DNA of 64,000 nt from an alpha proteobacterium BAL199 (GTDB lineage: Bacteria > Pseudomonadota > Alphaproteobacteria > Thalassobaculales > Thalassobaculaceae), in assembly GCA_000171835.1 (NCBI GenBank), contig ABHC01000012.1, positions 62,001 to 126,000 of the forward strand. The letters run 5' to 3'. Position 1 is the first letter of the stretch, and the number at the start of each line of letters is the position of its first letter. This document shows, piece after piece, positions 8,720 through 17,187 of this stretch. The notes under the pieces are model-generated. The model searched no databases and was not told where the DNA came from. It saw only the letters and a list, made by a program, of their open reading frames with translations. The position numbers and the translations under genes are program-made.

Positions 8720-9535
8720 TCACGCCGGGATCGGGCAGCCGATGAACGCCGCGATCAGCTTGATCTGCTCGTCCAGCATCGGTCGCCCGTAATGGACGGC
8801 GTGGCCGCCGGCCTTCGCCGCCTTCAGCAGCGCGGTTTCCTCGGGAATCATGATGATCTCGCTGACCACGGTCGCGGCATCCAGTCGCGCGATGTCGACC
8901 GGCAGCGGGTCGCCGTCGTGCAGGCCGAGCGAGGTGGTGTTGATCACCAGATCGTATCCGGCCGGATCGGCATCGGCCGGCAGGCCGCGGACCGCGCACC
9001 CGGGAAACAGCTTGTGCACCCGGCTCGCCAGTTCATCGGCCTTGGCGACGGTGCGGTTGGCGATGCTGAGGCTCGCGGCCCCGGCTTCCGCCACCGCGAA
9101 CGCGATCGCCATGCCGGCGCCGCCGGCGCCCAGCTGCAGGACGTCTTTGCCGGTGAAGTCGAAGCCGCCGGCCTTCACCCCGGCGACATAGCCCTGGCCG
9201 TCGAAATTGTCGCCGATCATCCGCCGGTCGGCGTCGAACAGCACCGCGTTGGCCGCCCCGACTCGTTTCGCGCCGGCGCCCAGTTCGTCGCACATCTCGG
9301 CAATCGCCACCTTGTGCGGCACCGTCACACACAAACCGCGCAGGCTGCGGTTCGCCTTCATCCCGGCGACCGCCGCCGGCAGGTCGTCGGGATGGACGTG
9401 GAACGGCACCATGACGGCGTCGATCCCGTGCGTCTCGAACTGCGGGTTGAACACCGTCGGCGCTCGAACGTGATCGATCGGATGGGCTAGGATTCCGTAG
9501 ACCGTGGTTTTGCCGGTGATGGTCAGGGTGGGCAT
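8720..9535 (-). CDS. Shikimate dehydrogenase-like protein
   Basis: The 271-residue protein has AroE architecture: an N-terminal substrate domain with CVTVPHK (catalytic Lys) and DNFDGQGY (catalytic Asp), then a Rossmann domain (LQLGAGGAGMAIAF) with NRTVAKADELA, suggesting NADP. The substrate-binding signature usually read as SxSxxxHN is here HVRAPTVFN, so both shikimate-contacting serines and the His are absent, and NTDG is NFDG. A paralogue acting on another hydroxy-acid or a quinate-like substrate is therefore more likely than the biosynthetic AroE. It precedes a GNAT gene. Confidence 0.8.
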   Translation of the reverse strand: MPTLTITGKTTVYGILAHPIDHVRAPTVFNPQFETHGIDAVMVPFHVHPDDLPAAVAGMKANRSLRGLCVTVPHKVAIAEMCDELGAGAKRVGAANAVLFDADRRMIGDNFDGQGYVAGVKAGGFDFTGKDVLQLGAGGAGMAIAFAVAEAGAASLSIANRTVAKADELASRVHKLFPGCAVRGLPADADPAGYDLVINTTSLGLHDGDPLPVDIARLDAATVVSEIIMIPEETALLKAAKAGGHAVHYGRPMLDEQIKLIAAFIGCPIPA

Positions 9536-9660
9536 GCGTCTCGCTTCCGGAAGAAAGTCGGCCCGGCCTCTGTGCTTGGAACATCCGAGCGTCGGAGGGG
9601 TCGGGCCGATGTGTCAGTCAAGGAGTATGACCGCTGAGACGCCTCAGAGGCCGTTCCAGA

Positions 9661-10599
9661 TCAGAATTTCACCTGATCGCCGCCCTTGAGGTCCAGCATC
9701 TCGCGGGCTTCGGTCGGGGTCGCGACTTCCAGGCTCATGTCCTCGATGATTCGGCGGATCTTGGAGACCTGCTCCGCGTTGCTCTGGGCGAGCTTGCCCT
9801 TGCCGATGAACAGGCTGTCCTCCAGCCCGACCCGCACATTGCCGCCGTTCAAGGCGGCCATGGTGGTGAAGCCCATCTGGTGGCGGCCGGCGGCCAGCAC
9901 GCTCCAACGGTACTGCTCGCCGAACAGCTTGTCGGCGATCCGCTTCATGTGCATCAGGTTCTCGGTGTCGGCGCCGATGCCGCCGAGAATGCCGAAGATG
10001 GTCTGGACGAACAGCGGCGGCTTGACCAGCCCGCGCTCCAGGAAGTGGGCCAGGTTGTACAGGTGGCCAACGTCGTAGCACTCATACTCGAAGCGCACGC
10101 CGTGACCTTCTCCCAACTCCTTAAGAACGTATTCGATATCTTTGAATGTATTGCGAAAAATGAAATCGCGGGAATTTTCCAGAAATTGCGCTTCCCAGGG
10201 GTGCTGGAATTCCTTCACCTTGTCGAGGATCGGGTACAGGCCGAAATTCATCGAGCCCATGTTCAGCGAGGTCATCTCCGGGCTGGCCACGTAGGCGGCG
10301 GCCAGCCGTTCGTCCAGGGTCATGCCGTGGCCGCCACCGGTGGTGATGTTCACCACCGCGTCGGTGTTCTGCTTGATGCGCGGCAGGAACTCCATGAATA
10401 CCTTCGGATCGGCGGTCGGGCTGCCGTCGGAAGGGTTGCGCGCGTGCAGGTGCAGGATCGAGGCACCGGCCTCGGCCGCCGCGATCGACTGCTGGGCGAT
10501 CTCGTCCGGCGTCAGCGGCAGATGCGGGCTCATGGTCGGGGTGTGGATCGAGCCGGTTACGGCGCAGGTGATGATGACCTTGTTCTGGGGGGCCGCCAT
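9661..10599 (-). CDS. BKACE family beta-keto acid cleavage enzyme
   Basis: The 312-residue TIM-barrel protein matches the 3-keto-5-aminohexanoate cleavage family (formerly DUF849). The start at 10599 has GAGGAGA upstream and gives the conserved beginning KVIITCAVTGS. The zinc ligands are visible in ILHLHARNP (His-x-His), with the family motifs NITTGGGHGMTLDER, LNMGSMNFG and ALNGGNVRVGLED. These enzymes condense a beta-keto acid with acetyl-CoA and split it to acetoacetate and a new acyl-CoA. Which beta-keto acid is used cannot be read. The next gene on the strand (AroE-like) is 125 bases away. Confidence 0.92.
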   Translation of the reverse strand: MAAPQNKVIITCAVTGSIHTPTMSPHLPLTPDEIAQQSIAAAEAGASILHLHARNPSDGSPTADPKVFMEFLPRIKQNTDAVVNITTGGGHGMTLDERLAAAYVASPEMTSLNMGSMNFGLYPILDKVKEFQHPWEAQFLENSRDFIFRNTFKDIEYVLKELGEGHGVRFEYECYDVGHLYNLAHFLERGLVKPPLFVQTIFGILGGIGADTENLMHMKRIADKLFGEQYRWSVLAAGRHQMGFTTMAALNGGNVRVGLEDSLFIGKGKLAQSNAEQVSKIRRIIEDMSLEVATPTEAREMLDLKGGDQVKF

Positions 10600-10766
10600 G
10601 GCTCGTCTCCTCGGGGCGTATTTCTTGGGATGGTCTTTTGACGGCGAGAGCCTAGCCGGATCGGGGCTCAATTGAAAAGGTGCGACGGAACTCCGTGGAG
10701 CGGACGTTGAAGTAAATGAGGTCGGGCGATCCCGGCCGCTCCCGCCCCCCAACGGAGAACCAGACG

Positions 10767-11267
10767 ATGACCCGCAGCAAACTCACGATCGCCGCCGTGC
10801 TGGCCCTCGCCACGGCCGGCGCCGGCACCGCCGCCCTCGCCTATGGCGGCGGCAAGCACGCCGTGCGTGCCGAGGCGCACTTCGCCGAAATGGACGCCGA
10901 CAAGGACGGCAAGGTCAGCGCTGCCGAGATGCGCGCCTATCGGGCCGCCCGCTTCGCCAAGGCCGATGCCAACGGCGACGGCAAGCTGAGCGTCGAGGAA
11001 CTGGACGAGGCCCGCAAGGCCCAGCGGATCGAGCGCCTGCAGAAAATGGTGCTGTGGCTCGACAGCGACGGCGACGGCATGCTCTCTGTCGAGGAGTTCG
11101 ATCCCCGCAAGGGTGCCATGCTGTCGCGCATGGACGCCGACGGCGATGGCAGCCTGACCATGGAGGAGATGCGTGACGCCAAGCAGGGCCGGCATCACCG
11201 CAGCGGCGGCAGGCACCATGGCGGGCACCACCAGGCTCAACCGGCCCAGCCGGACGCAAAGAACTAA
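10767..11267 (+). CDS. Secreted EF-hand calcium-binding protein
   Basis: The 166-residue protein has a signal peptide (TRSKLTIAAVLALATAGAGTAALA cleaved near ALA-YGG) and four EF-hand loops: DADKDGKVSAAE, DANGDGKLSVEE, DSDGDGMLSVEE and DADGDGSLTMEE. The tail is rich in His and Gly (RHHRSGGRHHGGHHQ), which could bind transition metals. The ATG at 10767 follows GGAG. It leads a run with an ECF sigma factor 18 bases downstream, so the group may sense periplasmic calcium or metal. A role as signal input is inference. Confidence 0.88.
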   Translation: MTRSKLTIAAVLALATAGAGTAALAYGGGKHAVRAEAHFAEMDADKDGKVSAAEMRAYRAARFAKADANGDGKLSVEELDEARKAQRIERLQKMVLWLDSDGDGMLSVEEFDPRKGAMLSRMDADGDGSLTMEEMRDAKQGRHHRSGGRHHGGHHQAQPAQPDAKN

Positions 11268-11285
11268 CCATCCGGCGACGACTCG

Positions 11286-11858
11286 GTGACGGGAATGCCG
11301 GAGGATGATCCCGATGCGGCTCTCATGCCTCGAATCGCTGACGGCGATCCCGTCGCCTATCGCGCCCTGGTGGATCGGCACACTGACCGGCTGCTCGCTT
11401 TCGCCGAGCGGCTGGTCGGTGACCGGGCCAGCGCGGAGGATGTCGTCCAGGACGCCTACCTGGCGGTCTGGCGGACCGCGGCGCGCTGGACCCCGGCCGC
11501 CAAGGTATCGACCTGGATGTACCGGATCGCGCGCAACGCCGCCCTCGACCGGCTGCGCCGCCGCCGTCCAACCGTCGACCCGGAGACCGTAGTCTTGGTG
11601 GACACCGCCGACCGCGCCGATCGCCAGATCTCCACCCGCCAGACCTCGGCGGCGGTGCGGGGAGCGCTCGACACCTTGCCCGAGCGCCAGCGGACGGCGA
11701 TCGTGCTGGTGCATTATGAACAACGTTCCGGCGCCGAGGCGGCGGACGTCCTGGGCGTCTCGGTCGAGGCGCTTGAATCGCTCCTGGCCCGCGGACGGCG
11801 GGCCTTGCGTGCGGCGCTCGAAGGCCAACGCGCCGACCTGATCGGAGGTGAGCCATGA
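11286..11858 (+). CDS. ECF-type RNA polymerase sigma factor
   Basis: The 190-residue protein carries sigma region 2 (VDRHTDRLLAFAERLVGD, then SAEDVVQDAYLAVWRTAARW, STWMYRIARNAALDRLRRRR) and sigma region 4 (TLPERQRTAIVLVHYEQRS, EAADVLGVSVEALESLLARG). Regions 1 and 3 are absent, as in extracytoplasmic-function factors. Translation may begin at GTG 11286 or ATG 11295. The next gene starts inside its stop (ATGA, 11855), indicating coupling to a membrane protein that is probably its anti-sigma factor. Confidence 0.93.
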   Translation: MTGMPEDDPDAALMPRIADGDPVAYRALVDRHTDRLLAFAERLVGDRASAEDVVQDAYLAVWRTAARWTPAAKVSTWMYRIARNAALDRLRRRRPTVDPETVVLVDTADRADRQISTRQTSAAVRGALDTLPERQRTAIVLVHYEQRSGAEAADVLGVSVEALESLLARGRRALRAALEGQRADLIGGEP

Positions 11859-12313
11859 CTTTAGTGACGGCAGATCGGGTGCGTGCCCTGCTCGCGGCCT
11901 ATGGTGCCAACCCGGACCGCTGGCCGTCGGCGGAACGCGATGACGCCCGCCGGCTGGTTGCCTTGGATCCGGCCCTGGCCGCCGAAGTCGCCGACGCGGC
12001 GGCGTTCGACACCCTGCTCGATACTCTCCCGACCCCCGCTCCCAGCCCGGCGCTCCGGGTCGCACTCAAGGATATTCCAGAGCGTGCCCGCTTCGGCTGG
12101 ACCGATCGGCTGGCAGGGTTGTGGCCGTTCTTCGGCGCGCCCTGGCGGCCGGCAGCCGGACTGGTCGCCGCCGCGGTGATCGGGATCGTCGTCGGGGTCA
12201 CCACCTCGGACGTCTCGGTGGCCGATACCGCCGGCCTGTATGCCGACTACGACCCGATCGCCGATGCCGCGGCCATGGCGTCCGGTGCCGGCTTCGTGGA
12301 GTTCCTGCCATGA
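11855..12313 (+). CDS. Putative anti-sigma factor, single-pass membrane protein
   Basis: The 152-residue protein overlaps the sigma gene by four bases. The first ~85 residues are acidic and alpha-helical with no zinc-binding His-Cys-Cys motif. One membrane segment (about residues 92-112, AAGLVAAAVIGIVVGV) is followed by a short acidic periplasmic tail ending FVEFLP. Size, topology and tight coupling to an ECF gene fit an anti-sigma factor, and NPDRWPSAERDDARRLV resembles openings seen in such alphaproteobacterial proteins. The role is inferred from context. Confidence 0.6.
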   Translation: MTLVTADRVRALLAAYGANPDRWPSAERDDARRLVALDPALAAEVADAAAFDTLLDTLPTPAPSPALRVALKDIPERARFGWTDRLAGLWPFFGAPWRPAAGLVAAAVIGIVVGVTTSDVSVADTAGLYADYDPIADAAAMASGAGFVEFLP

Positions 12314-12780
12314 CGGGCCGTCTGCGCCTAGTGTCGATCGCGCTATTCGTGTCGCTGATCGTCAACCTGTTCCTGGGCGGCTTGATGGTTGGGCGCTGGC
12401 TCGACCCGCACCGTCCGCACCACCGAATGGAGCGCACGACGGCGGAAGGGGCGGCCCCCGGCTGGATGCACCGCGCGCTCGGACCCGAGGGCGCTCCTGC
12501 CCTGGAGCGCGCATGGCAGGCTCACGCCAAGGAAATCAAGCCACTGCGCGATGAAATGCGCCGCTCACGCGAGGCGGTGACTGCCGCACTGGAAGCCGAG
12601 CCGTTTGACCGGCAGGCCTATACAGACGCCCTGGCCGCAATGCGCTCGGAGATGGGCGAGTTCTATACCGCCATCAACGCCGTGATGGTCGATGTGGTCA
12701 GTCAACTCACCCCGGAGCAGCGGCGAGCCGTGGTGGAACGCAGCCGGGAATGGGAACGGCGAAAAGCCGGTCGTAACTAG
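12310..12780 (+). CDS. CpxP/Spy-like periplasmic heavy-metal sensor protein
   Basis: A 156-residue protein whose ATG (12310) overlaps the preceding stop. An N-terminal membrane anchor (LRLVSIALFVSLIVNLFLGG) leads to a helical periplasmic domain with a long charged helix and a C-terminal LTPEQRRAVVER, the LTxxQ-type motif of the Spy/CpxP/ZraP group. Members bind metals or unfolded proteins in the periplasm and feed back on envelope-stress systems. With the EF-hand, sigma and anti-sigma genes it forms a four-gene envelope-response set. Confidence 0.8.
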   Translation: MTGRLRLVSIALFVSLIVNLFLGGLMVGRWLDPHRPHHRMERTTAEGAAPGWMHRALGPEGAPALERAWQAHAKEIKPLRDEMRRSREAVTAALEAEPFDRQAYTDALAAMRSEMGEFYTAINAVMVDVVSQLTPEQRRAVVERSREWERRKAGRN

Positions 12781-12820
12781 GCTGCCCTTCGATCGAAGGG
12801 CGCCGCAGGAGGAAAGGTGC

Positions 12821-13285
12821 ATGACACGGAACGCTTGGCTGGTCAGGACGCTCGTCGTGTTGACGTGCGCGATACCCTTGGTCGTCACCCTGGCCGAACC
12901 GGCGAACGCCGACCGGCGACGCGGGGGCGGCGACGAAGGCAATTGGCGCGGCAACGACAGAGGCCATCACCGAGGCGGGCACCACGGCAGGAGCCATCAC
13001 CGCTATCGCGGCGGCAGTGATTGGCACCACCGCGGCCACCGCCATCACGGCAGCAGTTTCTCCGGCTTGTTCATCTGGGACATGACCCCACCGCCGCCGA
13101 GATACGTCGTCGTCGAGCCGCCCCCGCCGGTGATCATCCAGCAGCCGCCAGTGTACATGCAGCAGCCGCCGGCCTATTGCCGCGAGTACACCACCACTGC
13201 CTACGTGAACGGCCGGCCGGTCGAGACCTACGGCACCGCCTGCCGGCAGCCGGACGGCAGTTGGCGGATCGTCAGCATGAACTGA
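12821..13285 (+). CDS. Secreted His/Gly/Pro-rich protein of unknown function
   Basis: The 154-residue protein starts at an ATG 8 bases after AGGAGG. A signal peptide (LVRTLVVLTCAIPLVVTLAEPANA) precedes a low-complexity His-Gly-Arg region (GHHRGGHHGRSHHRY), a Pro-Val stretch (PPPPRYVVVEPPPPVIIQQ) and a conserved-looking end: CREYTTTAYVNGRPVETYG, then TACRQPDGSWRIV. That last block resembles the C-terminus of 17-kDa surface-antigen/glycine-zipper proteins. Two Cys could form a disulphide. Metal binding by the His tract is plausible but unproven. Confidence 0.7.
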   Translation: MTRNAWLVRTLVVLTCAIPLVVTLAEPANADRRRGGGDEGNWRGNDRGHHRGGHHGRSHHRYRGGSDWHHRGHRHHGSSFSGLFIWDMTPPPPRYVVVEPPPPVIIQQPPVYMQQPPAYCREYTTTAYVNGRPVETYGTACRQPDGSWRIVSMN

Positions 13286-13289
13286 CGTT

Positions 13290-14483
13290 TCAGATCGACG
13301 CGGCGGCAGCCAGGGCCTGCTCGATGTCCTCCAGCAGGTCGTCGGGATCTTCCAGGCCGATCGACAGACGCACCACACCTTCGGTGACGCCAATGTCCAG
13401 GCGCTCCGCCTCGGTCAGGCGCGAATGGGTGGTGGTCGACGGGTGGCAGACCAGCGACTTGGCGTCGCCAAGGTTGTTCGAGATGTCGATCAGCGACAGG
13501 GCGTCGAGAAACTTGAACGCCGCCGCCTTGCCACCGGGCAACTCCACGGTCACCAGACTGCCGAATCCTGACATCTGACGCTTGGCCAGGTCGTGCTGCG
13601 GATGGCTGTCGCGCCCTGGGTAGCGGACTTGGCGGATGTCGGAGCGGGCTTCCAGCCAGCCGGCGATCCGTGCCGCGTTGGTGGTCTGGCGCTCGACCCG
13701 CAGTTCCAGGGTCTCCAGGGCCTTCGCCATGACCCAGGCATTGAACGGGCTCATTGACGGACCGGTGTTCCGGTAGAACGGCTGGAACACGTCGTCGATG
13801 AAGTCCTTGGCGCCCAGCACGGCACCGCCGAGGCAGCGTCCCTGCCCGTCGATGTGCTTGGTTGCGGAATAGACGACGACATCGGCGCCGAGTTCCAGCG
13901 GGCGCTGGAACAACGGAGTGGCGAACACGTTGTCGATCACCAACCGGGCACCGGCCCGGTGCGACAACTCGGCGACCGCTGCAATGTCGACGATGTCGAG
14001 CATCGGGTTGGACGGACTCTCCAGGAACGTGACGGTAGCCGGCCGCGACAGCGCCTTCTCCCAGGCGCCGAGATCGGTGCCCTTCACGAACTCGACCTCC
14101 ACGCCCCAGCGCGGCAGCAGCTTGGCGATGATGAAGTGGCATGACCCGAACAACTCGCGCGCCGCCACCACCCGGTCGCCGGCCTTGACCTGGCACAGCA
14201 GGGCAGCGAACACCGCCGCCATGCCGGTCGCGGTCGCCCGGCAAGCAGCAGCGCCTTCCAGCGCCGCCAGCCGATCCTCGAAGGTGGCGACCGTCGGATT
14301 GCCATAGCGCGAGTAGATGAACACATCGACGTCGCCGTTGAACGCCGCCTCGGCCTGGGCGGCATCGTCGTAGACGAAGCCCGAGTTCAGGAACAGCGCT
14401 TCACTGGTCTCGCGAAACTGCGAACGGCGCAGGCCACCGCGCACCAGTTTGGTCGCGGGCCGCCAGTCGGATTGATCGATCAT
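13290..14483 (-). CDS. metZ: O-succinylhomoserine sulfhydrylase
   Basis: The 397-residue PLP enzyme belongs to the Cys/Met metabolism family. YSRYGNPTVATFEDRLAALEG is the conserved front, and the PLP lysine lies in VVYSATKHIDGQGRCLGG. The C-terminal SLVCHPSTTTHSRL and GVVRLSIGLEDPDDLLEDI are standard. It converts O-succinyl- or O-acetylhomoserine with sulfide to homocysteine in methionine synthesis; the ending and gene context fit MetZ rather than cystathionine lyases. Its ATG overlaps the stop of a 66-residue protein by one base. The stop at 13290 converges on a secreted-protein gene ending at 13285. Confidence 0.92.
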   Translation of the reverse strand: MIDQSDWRPATKLVRGGLRRSQFRETSEALFLNSGFVYDDAAQAEAAFNGDVDVFIYSRYGNPTVATFEDRLAALEGAAACRATATGMAAVFAALLCQVKAGDRVVAARELFGSCHFIIAKLLPRWGVEVEFVKGTDLGAWEKALSRPATVTFLESPSNPMLDIVDIAAVAELSHRAGARLVIDNVFATPLFQRPLELGADVVVYSATKHIDGQGRCLGGAVLGAKDFIDDVFQPFYRNTGPSMSPFNAWVMAKALETLELRVERQTTNAARIAGWLEARSDIRQVRYPGRDSHPQHDLAKRQMSGFGSLVTVELPGGKAAAFKFLDALSLIDISNNLGDAKSLVCHPSTTTHSRLTEAERLDIGVTEGVVRLSIGLEDPDDLLEDIEQALAAAASI

Positions 14484-14683
14484 CAGGATTCCGCCTTCGG
14501 AGCTTCGAGGTATTCGGGCAGCACGACAGCCTGGCCGACGACCATGCCGTCGGGACCGAGCGTCATTACCGGAGCGCCCCACAGCCGATAGCCGTCCCGC
14601 AGCGCGCCGCTGTTCCGCAAGCAGAATTCGGCGGTGTCAGGTCCGGTGAGCAGCCAGTAAGCTTTACGTGGTGCGTCGGTCAT
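14483..14683 (-). CDS. Small protein translationally coupled to metZ
   Basis: A 66-residue protein (MTDAPRKAYWLL...) whose TGA shares a base with the metZ ATG (TGATG). It is compact, with alternating hydrophobic residues suggesting a small beta-rich domain (YRLWGAPVMTLGPDGMVVG). No catalytic motif or membrane segment is recognised. Tight coupling argues that it is a real gene made with MetZ. It is preceded by a long hairpin at 14697-14735. Function unknown. Confidence 0.6.
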   Translation of the reverse strand: MTDAPRKAYWLLTGPDTAEFCLRNSGALRDGYRLWGAPVMTLGPDGMVVGQAVVLPEYLEAPKAES

Positions 14684-14696
14684 GGCGGGGTCCGTT

Positions 14697-14735
14697 GGAT
14701 GTCGCTGCGGCAGAGTTGCACCGCAAGCGACATCC
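14697..14735 (-). promoter_or_regulatory. Long leader hairpin before the small gene and metZ
   Basis: On the forward strand GGATGTCGCT-GCGG (14697-14710) pairs with CCGC-a-AGCGACATCC (14721-14735), giving a 14-bp stem with one bulged base and a 10-base loop. It ends 13 bases before the start codon at 14683. It may be a structured leader of the methionine operon or the terminator of the upstream thiamine-diphosphate gene; no T-run follows in the minus direction, which favours the former. It was not recognised as a known SAM riboswitch class. Confidence 0.4.
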
Positions 14736-14791
14736 ATTAAAACAGATCCCGTCCGCTATAAAGAACTTTCGGACAAGCCGTTCGAAGTTAT

Positions 14792-16493
14792 TCAGAGACT
14801 GCTGGCAATCGCCGCTTCGCGGATCTGGGTCAGCGACCGGGCGGGTGTCAGGGCTTCCGGATCGACCCGGATCTCAATCAACGCCGGTCGGCCGGACGCC
14901 TTTGCGCGCTCGAACGCTCCGGCGAAGTCCTCTGTGCGGGTCACCACCTCGCCATGGGCGCCATAGGCCAGCGCAAGCGCCGCAAAGTCCGGATTGCGTA
15001 GATCGGTGGCGCTGATGCGGTTCGGATACTCGCGCTCCTGGTGCATGCGAATGGTGCCGAACATGCCGTTGTTCACCACCAGGAAGATGGTGTTGACCCC
15101 ATACTGCACCGCGGTCGCCAGTTCCTGGCCGTGCATCATGTAGCAGCCATCGCCGGACACGGAGACGACCGTTCGGTCCGGATGCACCAGCTTGGCAGCC
15201 ACCCCGGCCGGTACGCCGTAGCCCATCGACCCGCAGGTCGGCGCCAGACAAGTCCGAAAGCCCTTGTAGCGGTAGTAGCGATGGACCCAGGTCGCGTAGT
15301 TGCCGGCGCCGTTGGTGATGATCGCGTCGTCCGGAAGTTGTTGATCGAGCCAGCCCACCACCTCGGCCATCTGCACGGAACCTGGTGTCGGCAGCGGCTT
15401 CAGCAGCGCCTCGTAGTCCGCGCGCGCTACCGGCGTCTCCGACGCCCAGGCCGATGAGTCCACCGGCTGCATCTCCGCCACCGCCGCCAGAAAGCCGCGT
15501 GGCTGGCGTGGATCGGCAGGTCGGTCTGTAGACCCGTCCCAACTCGTCTGAGCCGGCGTGCACGTGCACCAACCCTTGGCGTGGGCGCGGAATTTCGAGC
15601 AGCGAATAGCCGCTGGTCGTCATCTCGCCGAGCCGGGCGCCCACGACGATCAACAGGTCGCTGTCACGCACCCTCGCACCGAGCTTCGGGTCGATGCCGA
15701 TGCCGACATGGCCGACATAGTTCGGATGCCGGTTGTCGAGGTAGTCCTGACAGCGGAACGACGCACCGACCGGCAACTTGTTGGCCTCGGCGAAACGGGC
15801 CAGCGACGCCGAGGTCCCGGCATCCCAACCGCCGCCGCCGACAACTACCAGCGGTCGCTTGGCGGCAGCCAGCATTTCGCGGAACCGGGCAAGATCGGCC
15901 GGTCCCGGATGCGGTTCGCTGCGCTTGTAGGGGTCGAAATCCGATACCGGCGCCCGCTCGACCAGCATGTCCTCCGGCAGCGCCAGCACGACCGGTCCGG
16001 GGCGGCCGGACACGGCGGTGTGGAACGCCCGGCTGATGTATTCCGGGATGCGTGCCGGATCGTCGATCTGGGCTACCCATTTGGCCATCTGGCCGAACAT
16101 CCGGCGGTAATCGATCTCCTGGAACGCCTCGCGGTCCACCATCTCGCGGCCGACCTGGCCGACCAGCAGGATCATCGGCGTGGAGTCCTGGAACGCGATG
16201 TGGACGCCGGCGCTGGCATTGGTGGCGCCCGGGCCACGGGTCACCATGCAGATCCCGGGCTTACCGGTCAGCTTGCCATAAGCCTCCGCCATCATCGCGG
16301 CACCGCCTTCCTGGCGGCACACGACGGTGCGGATCTCCGGCGCGTCGACCAGACCATCCAGCACGGCGAGATAGCTCTCGCCTGGAACAGCAAACGCCAG
16401 ATCGACGCCGTGCGCCCGCAGGCAGTCTACCAGGATGTGGCCGCCGATGCGGCCGGTGTTGGTTCGGTCAGTGCTCGATGGGTTCGTCGACAT
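14792..16493 (-). pseudogene. Thiamine-diphosphate enzyme (acetolactate synthase-like), frameshifted
   Basis: The reading covers a complete three-domain ThDP enzyme of about 560 residues. The Pyr domain has the catalytic Glu in CRQEGGAAMMAEAYGKLTG, the middle domain has VVGARLGEMTTSGYSLLEI, and the PP domain has GDGCYMMHGQE and VNNGMFGTIRM. The frame breaks near 15500-15545. The first frame runs to DELGRVYRP, a second frame gives DLPIHASHAAF (the expected continuation), and a third gives LAAVAEMQPVD to the end. This equals two single-base losses about 30 bases apart. It may be a real inactivation or assembly error. The reaction is unknown; it overlaps the cupin gene by 26 bases, and the liv operon lies upstream. 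Confidence 0.8.
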
Positions 16494-17133
16494 AGCCTGT
16501 GTACCGTTGGGATTTGGGCTTCTCGTGATCGTCGGGATTGACGTACTGGATGGAGGATTTGCCGCGGAGTTCGGCGGGAAGGACCATTACTCGGACGAAT
16601 TTGGTGCACTCAAGCTCGCTGGCTTGGGCGAAGACGGGATCGGGGCCAGGCTCGAACCAAGCCTGACCAGGCAGATAATGGGTCGACCCGGCCGGCGTGT
16701 CGATCCGGATCTGCCCCTGGCGCAGGCACCGTATGCCGGGGCCCTGGTGGGTGTGGGTAAGTGCCGCTCCACCGATCGGGAATTTGACGCTGTCGCAGCG
16801 CATGATCCACTCCGCAGCCGGATCAGGACCATCGAGCGGCGCCGTCAGATTCTCGATCGAAGTCACCCCTTCTCCCCGCGCCAGCACCGGCTCTGATTCC
16901 TCCGACGCCAATTCCCAGCGCCAGATGACCGCACCATCGGGTCCGGCGGTGATGGTCACGGCATCCGCGCCGTACCATGCACCGTCCTCGGCGAACGCCG
17001 CGCCGTCGCCGGTCTCGAAACTGCCGCGGTGGCAGAATAGCACCCGGTTCAGCGCAGGCAGCGGCTCAGCCAAGCGTGCTCCCGGCTCCAGGCGATCCAC
17101 CATCTGCCGAAGCAGATAACCGGTAGCGGACAT
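16468..17133 (-). CDS. Cupin-domain protein
   Basis: The 221-residue protein has a C-terminal cupin barrel: LTHTHQGPGIRCLRQGQIRI holds the two metal-type His of motif 1, and HYLPGQAWFEPGPDP is motif 2. The N-terminal half (residues 20-100) looks like a second, degenerate barrel (VLFCHRGSFETGDG). It may be a small-molecule binder or dioxygenase/isomerase. Its 3' end overlaps the start of the thiamine-diphosphate gene, and it begins 54 bases after livF with a GGGAGG site. It is probably part of the liv transcription unit and may act on the imported compound. Confidence 0.75.
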   Translation of the reverse strand: MSATGYLLRQMVDRLEPGARLAEPLPALNRVLFCHRGSFETGDGAAFAEDGAWYGADAVTITAGPDGAVIWRWELASEESEPVLARGEGVTSIENLTAPLDGPDPAAEWIMRCDSVKFPIGGAALTHTHQGPGIRCLRQGQIRIDTPAGSTHYLPGQAWFEPGPDPVFAQASELECTKFVRVMVLPAELRGKSSIQYVNPDDHEKPKSQRYTGYVDEPIEH

Positions 17134-17187
17134 ATCAGCACCTCCCGTTTCTTATTTCTCGCTTGTGCGATCAGGCTCTATGGCCTG

